A stretch of 64,000 bases of DNA, from contig CALCOY010000098.1 of NCBI GenBank assembly GCA_937897325.1, positions 37,326-101,325 on the forward strand, in the 5' to 3' direction. The notes beneath the pieces were generated by a model. That model saw nothing but the letters and a program-made list of their open reading frames with translations. It had not been told where the DNA came from and did not search any database. The stretch's first letter is position 1. Every line of letters starts with the position of its first letter. The DNA comes from an uncultured Shimia sp. GTDB taxonomy: Bacteria > Pseudomonadota > Alphaproteobacteria > Rhodobacterales > Rhodobacteraceae. This document shows positions 60,552 to 64,000 of the stretch, piece by piece. Both the position numbers and the translations under genes were made by a program.

Positions 60552-61709
60552 TTATACCCCAATCAACGACTTATATAGCTCGGGGTCAGTATCAGCCTCT
60601 GTTCCATAGACAAGGATCCTCGATGTTGTGTCGATCTTTAAGATGTCCCTCGTTTCTTCGCACTTGCAAGCATTCATGGCGCCAATGAGACTCGCGACAC
60701 CAGCTTCACCAGCTACAATAGGTTGCCGATGAGCTGACTCTAGCGCGAGCAGCTTCATGGTTTCTGCGACCTCATCATCCGATATCACCATTGCAGCATC
60801 TGCGTGATCTTTAAGTATTTCCCACGCGAAAAGTGAAACCTCCCCACAGGCAAGCCCTCCCATGAGTGTTTCTAGATCGCCTTCTTGTCGGGAGCGGCGG
60901 CCGCTTTGAAAACTCTGGAAACAACAGCCGGCCGTCATTGGCTCGACTATTATAATCATTGGTCTTTTGGAGCCAAAAGTTCTCTTAAAGTGGCCGGTGA
61001 CTGAGGCGGCGAAACCACCAACGCCAGCTTGGACAAAAACGTGTGTAGGCGGTCGGTGGAGTTGCTCAACAACTTCTGATGAGGATATCTCATATCCCTG
61101 CATGACATCCGAGGGGATTGGATCTGTCTCGTTATGGGCTGTGTCAGAAATCTCAACCCAACCATTCTCCTTAGCCAGCTTTGACGCGAGCAAGACACAG
61201 TCATCGAAAGTTCCTGGATGCAATATGAGCTTGGCACCCAATAGTTCCAGTGATTTGCGCCGTCCAAGGGACACTTCGTCGGGCAGGACTATGACACAAC
61301 TACTGCCTGCCTTCTGGCAACCCCATGCAACCGACCTCCCATGATTTCCATCGGTTGCGCTCACAAATGTAGTGTTTGCTGCAAGCTCACTTGTGTCCGC
61401 GCGGGTTGTCTCAGTTTGGAGATACTTAAAAACAGCGTAAGCTCCCCCGAGCACTTTGAAAGTGTTTATCCCGAAGCGGCTGCCTTCATCCTTATATAGG
61501 ACTTCAAGAACATCTAGATCGAGTGCATAGTCGCAAAGGGAGATCAGCGGAGACTTACTAAATTCTTCCCAGCTATGAATGATCTGTTTGGCCTGCGACA
61601 GACGATCTGTCGATAGCAACGAGTTTTGTTCTTTGGACCAAGGCAGATCACGCCCGCCTTGCTTATTTCTTACAACTTTGAATGACGCAATATGTCCAAG
61701 AGCACTCAT
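60552..61709 (-). CDS. Diaminopropionate ammonia-lyase
   Basis: A 385-residue PLP enzyme of fold type II. The Schiff-base lysine is in SRFGINTFKVLGGAYAV (Lys-85), the substrate/phosphate loop in SATDGNHGRSVAWG near residue 118, and the PLP-phosphate glycines in QAGVGGFAASV near residue 228. These agree with DpaL (YgeX), which breaks 2,3-diaminopropionate to pyruvate and two ammonia. The usual length is near 400. AAGGGAA precedes the ATG. It is divergent from the carbamoyltransferase-like gene; in E. coli ygeX lies beside the carbamoyltransferase-like ygeW and the M20 gene ygeY, a similar trio. Confidence 0.85.
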   Translation of the reverse strand: MSALGHIASFKVVRNKQGGRDLPWSKEQNSLLSTDRLSQAKQIIHSWEEFSKSPLISLCDYALDLDVLEVLYKDEGSRFGINTFKVLGGAYAVFKYLQTETTRADTSELAANTTFVSATDGNHGRSVAWGCQKAGSSCVIVLPDEVSLGRRKSLELLGAKLILHPGTFDDCVLLASKLAKENGWVEISDTAHNETDPIPSDVMQGYEISSSEVVEQLHRPPTHVFVQAGVGGFAASVTGHFKRTFGSKRPMIIIVEPMTAGCCFQSFQSGRRSRQEGDLETLMGGLACGEVSLFAWEILKDHADAAMVISDDEVAETMKLLALESAHRQPIVAGEAGVASLIGAMNACKCEETRDILKIDTTSRILVYGTEADTDPELYKSLIGV

Positions 61710-61796
61710 TTTTTCCCTTCTCAATCAATGTATACTGCGTCTTGTCAGAGTTGATAAACAGGTCTCTGAAAGAGCAATTATAAAGGTACTGGTGAC

Positions 61797-62753
61797 ATGA
61801 CGAATTGGAAAGGTCGGGACTTACTTGGGCTTAGAGATCTATCTCGTATCGAGATCGATCAGGTGATTGCATGCACTTTGGAGTACGCAAAGGGCGATCC
61901 CCAGCTGAACGAATACCTACTGAAGGGTAAAACTCTGCTATCAGCTTTTTTTCAGCCCTCCACCAGAACGCGGCTGTCTCATGAGGCGGCAATGACCCAA
62001 CTTGGAGGGCGTGTCATTGGGTTTGGTGACCCAAAAATGACCCGTGCCGGAGATTTCTACCAAGAGTCAATCCGAGACACATTTGGCATGCTGGAGCACT
62101 ACGCGGATGTTATCGTGATGCGTCACTACGAACGCGGAGCCCCCCACGAAGCAGCTAAATGGTCACGTGTGCCAATAATTAACGCCGGTGATGGGTGGGG
62201 CGAGCACCCTACGCAGGTCCTTACGGATCTCTCAACCGTTGTTTCAAAAAAGGGCGCGATCGATGGGTTACATTTCATGTTGGTCGGCGATGGACGTATG
62301 CGGACAATGCACTCAATTTGCTATGCACTTGCCAAATATGAAGCGAGGGTAACGTTCATAAGCCCAAGTGAATTGACCATACCAAGTGTCGATCTAGACG
62401 ATATTCAAGCTCTTGGGGGCGAAGTGGAGTTTGCTGATGATGTCCATGACGTGCTTCCAGATGCCGACGTAATCTACATGGAACCGGTTGTTCAAGCAGA
62501 TTACTCCGCTAGTCGCGTTGAGCGTTCAGGTGATGTCGGGATCACAGAAGAAGCTTACAAGATCAATCTCGCAAAACTGCAGAAACTTGCCAAGCCGGAT
62601 GCGATGGTTTTGCATTCTCTGCCGCGCATGGATGAGCTCGCCACGGACGTCGATTCCTCAAAGTACGCGGCTTACTGGGATGAGGCGGCGATGGGAGTAC
62701 ATCTGAAAAAAGCATTGCTCCAACTTATTTTGACAGATGGGGAGAACCGATGA
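61797..62753 (+). CDS. Aspartate/ornithine carbamoyltransferase-family enzyme
   Basis: A 318-residue protein with carbamoyl-phosphate motif QPSTRTRLSHEAA near residue 52, INAGDGWGEHPTQVLTDL near residue 127, VGDGRMRTMHS near 163 and HSLPRMDELATDVD near 266. The HPTQ and LPR-DE motifs are of the aspartate carbamoyltransferase type. The lack of pyrimidine genes nearby and the position beside diaminopropionate ammonia-lyase and a glycosyltransferase suggest a specialised substrate. The ATGA overlap couples it to the glycosyltransferase. Confidence 0.82.
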   Translation: MTNWKGRDLLGLRDLSRIEIDQVIACTLEYAKGDPQLNEYLLKGKTLLSAFFQPSTRTRLSHEAAMTQLGGRVIGFGDPKMTRAGDFYQESIRDTFGMLEHYADVIVMRHYERGAPHEAAKWSRVPIINAGDGWGEHPTQVLTDLSTVVSKKGAIDGLHFMLVGDGRMRTMHSICYALAKYEARVTFISPSELTIPSVDLDDIQALGGEVEFADDVHDVLPDADVIYMEPVVQADYSASRVERSGDVGITEEAYKINLAKLQKLAKPDAMVLHSLPRMDELATDVDSSKYAAYWDEAAMGVHLKKALLQLILTDGENR

Positions 62754-63958
62754 AGGTTCTATTTCAAAGTCGATACCAATATCCTTTAGTCGAAAGCGGC
62801 GGATTGGGAATTGTGGTCTACGAGTTGATGAGGGAAATGCCCTCTCTCTGCGAAAAACTTGAACATTGGACTTGGGACACGCACACAAGTCGCTCCACGG
62901 AATCCGTAAGGGGAATGGTAGGGCATAAACCACTTGCTGATGTCGAGATCCCAGATCAACAACTTGCATTGCTGTTTGATCTCGAGCTGACTAATTTATC
63001 AATGATGCGTCGCTATACGGACAGGTCTTTCGATTTCGACATTGTACATGCCCACACATGGGAAGTTTCTCTGGCAGCTGTGATCGCCAAGTACCTAAAG
63101 AAGCTTCCGTTGGTCTACACCACCCATGATATCATGCAAAATGACGCCCATGACGAACTCAATGACACATCCGACATCTACGAACATGGTGTACTATGCG
63201 AAAAAATCATGATGGCAGAATCCGACCGCATAGTTGCGGTATCTGAGGACAATCGAGATACCTTGTTGTCCCTTTATCCGGAGGTAGCTGAAAAAACCGT
63301 TGTGATACCCAATGGGGTCGACACGAAGAATTTCCATCCGTCTGCGGGATACAATGGACATACAGAACTTCAACCAGGTTACGTGTTTTTCATTGGCCGC
63401 GCTGTTCCATCCAAAGGCATCGAAGCCATCATAGAAATGCTTCAGTATGTGCCGGACACTGTCACTATGGTTTTTGCGCTATCCACAAAACGGTGGGATG
63501 GCGAAAAACATCCTCGAGCCGAAGAGTATGTGCGGAAAATTGAAGAACTTATTTTGCGGCGCCCAAATACCAGGCTGATAATCAACGAATGGCGTAGGGA
63601 AGTAGTTGCTGAATTGTATGCGAACGCGGCAGTTACGCTTGCACCATCAACCTACGAGCCGTGCGGGATGGTGACGATGGAGTCCCAGGCTTGTTGCACC
63701 CCGGTGATAACAAACAACGTTGGATTCATGAAAACATCTGTTCGACATGGAGTTGACGGACTTATCATTTCATCAAACCACGAAGATGAAAGCTATTCTA
63801 GAGAAATGGCAACTGCAGTGATGTCTTTGCTGGATGATCTCGATCTAGCCTCAACACTAGGGGAGGCGGGCAGACTGCACGTTGAAAGAGCTCATTCATG
63901 GCAAGCTCGTTCAAAAGATCACATGGAACTTTATCGGCAGCTGATTAGGTCATGTTGA
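62750..63958 (+). CDS. GT4-family glycosyltransferase (glycogen-synthase-like)
   Basis: A 402-residue GT-B glycosyltransferase. The N-terminal glycine motif is ESGGLGIVVYEL near residue 18, the middle HAHTWEVSLA near 100, the donor-site IPNGVDTKNFHPS near 187 and FFIGRAVPSKGIE near 218, and the E-x7-E motif YEPCGMVTMES near 300. The family covers sugar transfer to many acceptors, including natural products. Co-transcribed with a carbamoyltransferase-like enzyme, it may belong to a small biosynthetic pathway. No membrane segment. Confidence 0.85.
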   Translation: MKVLFQSRYQYPLVESGGLGIVVYELMREMPSLCEKLEHWTWDTHTSRSTESVRGMVGHKPLADVEIPDQQLALLFDLELTNLSMMRRYTDRSFDFDIVHAHTWEVSLAAVIAKYLKKLPLVYTTHDIMQNDAHDELNDTSDIYEHGVLCEKIMMAESDRIVAVSEDNRDTLLSLYPEVAEKTVVIPNGVDTKNFHPSAGYNGHTELQPGYVFFIGRAVPSKGIEAIIEMLQYVPDTVTMVFALSTKRWDGEKHPRAEEYVRKIEELILRRPNTRLIINEWRREVVAELYANAAVTLAPSTYEPCGMVTMESQACCTPVITNNVGFMKTSVRHGVDGLIISSNHEDESYSREMATAVMSLLDDLDLASTLGEAGRLHVERAHSWQARSKDHMELYRQLIRSC

Positions 63959-63961
63959 CAA

Positions 63962-64000
63962 ATGGCGGACCCAAAGGCGTATGGATGCGATGTCTATGAA
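63962..64000 (+). CDS. Possible start of a further gene, cut by the window end
   Basis: An ATG three bases after the glycosyltransferase stop opens a frame (MADPKAYGCDVYE) that is still open at the window end. The close spacing would fit the same operon, but there is no clear ribosome binding site and only 13 codons are visible. Confidence 0.3.
   Translation, partial: MADPKAYGCDVYE

Noticed and set aside
1..64000. CRISPR arrays, tRNA, rRNA, prophage genes
   Set aside because: No regularly spaced repeats, no tRNA-like cloverleaf or rRNA sequence, and no phage structural genes were seen on either strand.

Overview
The window is part of a large RepABC plasmid or chromid from a marine alphaproteobacterium, most likely the Roseobacter group (Rhodobacteraceae). 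This rests on the repA-repB-repC order with an antisense-RNA gap before repC, a gene block typical of alphaproteobacterial plasmids (ParB-like, DUF3768, strawberry-notch helicase, Toprim, DUF2493), an I-type (Dot/Icm, IncI-like) conjugation apparatus, and TRAP-transporter catabolic genes. No rRNA, tRNA, CRISPR array or intact insertion sequence was seen.

Layout. 1-10.3 kb: plasmid backbone module (C-terminal part of a large ParB-like protein, three small unknown proteins, a 1458-residue methylase-like/strawberry-notch helicase, a Toprim primase-like protein and a DUF2493 protein). Several of these genes have a hairpin plus T-run just before the ribosome binding site. 10.4-13.0 kb: dotD-dotC-dotB (traH-traI-traJ). 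13.1-28.2 kb: a metabolic insert that separates the two halves of the transfer locus. It holds cytochrome b561/P460-like/beta-propeller genes with a LysR regulator; a TRAP transporter, LeuD-like hydratase subunit, isocitrate-lyase-superfamily lyase and aldehyde dehydrogenase operon; a second LysR with an aldo-keto reductase; a dead MFS gene; and an ankyrin protein. 28.2-44.3 kb: the rest of the transfer apparatus as two divergent operons, DotA/TraX/TraW/small proteins/transglycosylase/DotO/IcmD-like/IcmC-like/TraP-like leftward and TrbB-like/DotI/DotH/DotG/IcmT rightward. The relaxase and the coupling-protein complex (DotL/DotM) are not in the window. 44.5-48.4 kb: repABC with two identical parS-like palindromes and a counter-transcribed RNA. 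48.5-53.9 kb: stability genes (HigBA, tyrosine recombinase with a dif-like site, DUF1403, ScpB-like protein, AbiE system).

54.1-59.2 kb is the most interesting part. A WYL-domain regulator, a cyclic-nucleotide-binding membrane protein and a class III nucleotidyl cyclase run leftward, in the style of a Pycsar anti-phage system. They are divergent from an operon encoding a two-domain cyclase and a cysteine-rich protein resembling those found near bacterial E2-like domains. A perfect palindrome sits in the shared promoter region. In the two-domain cyclase, each half has kept a different, complementary part of the class III active site. 59.3-64 kb: an M20 amidohydrolase broken by one amber codon, diaminopropionate ammonia-lyase, an aspartate-carbamoyltransferase-like enzyme and a GT4 glycosyltransferase. 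From about 54 kb onward the DNA looks more AT-rich than the backbone, which suggests recent acquisition.

Two regulatory links stand out. The dotD operon and the divergent tra operons share a 24-bp tandem 12-mer (20 of 24 identical) 27 kb apart, lying 51-56 bp before the rightward start codons. The second LysR appears to act at two copies of TTTCATAAwTGGAAAA, one at its own promoter next to the aldo-keto reductase and one before the aldehyde dehydrogenase operon.
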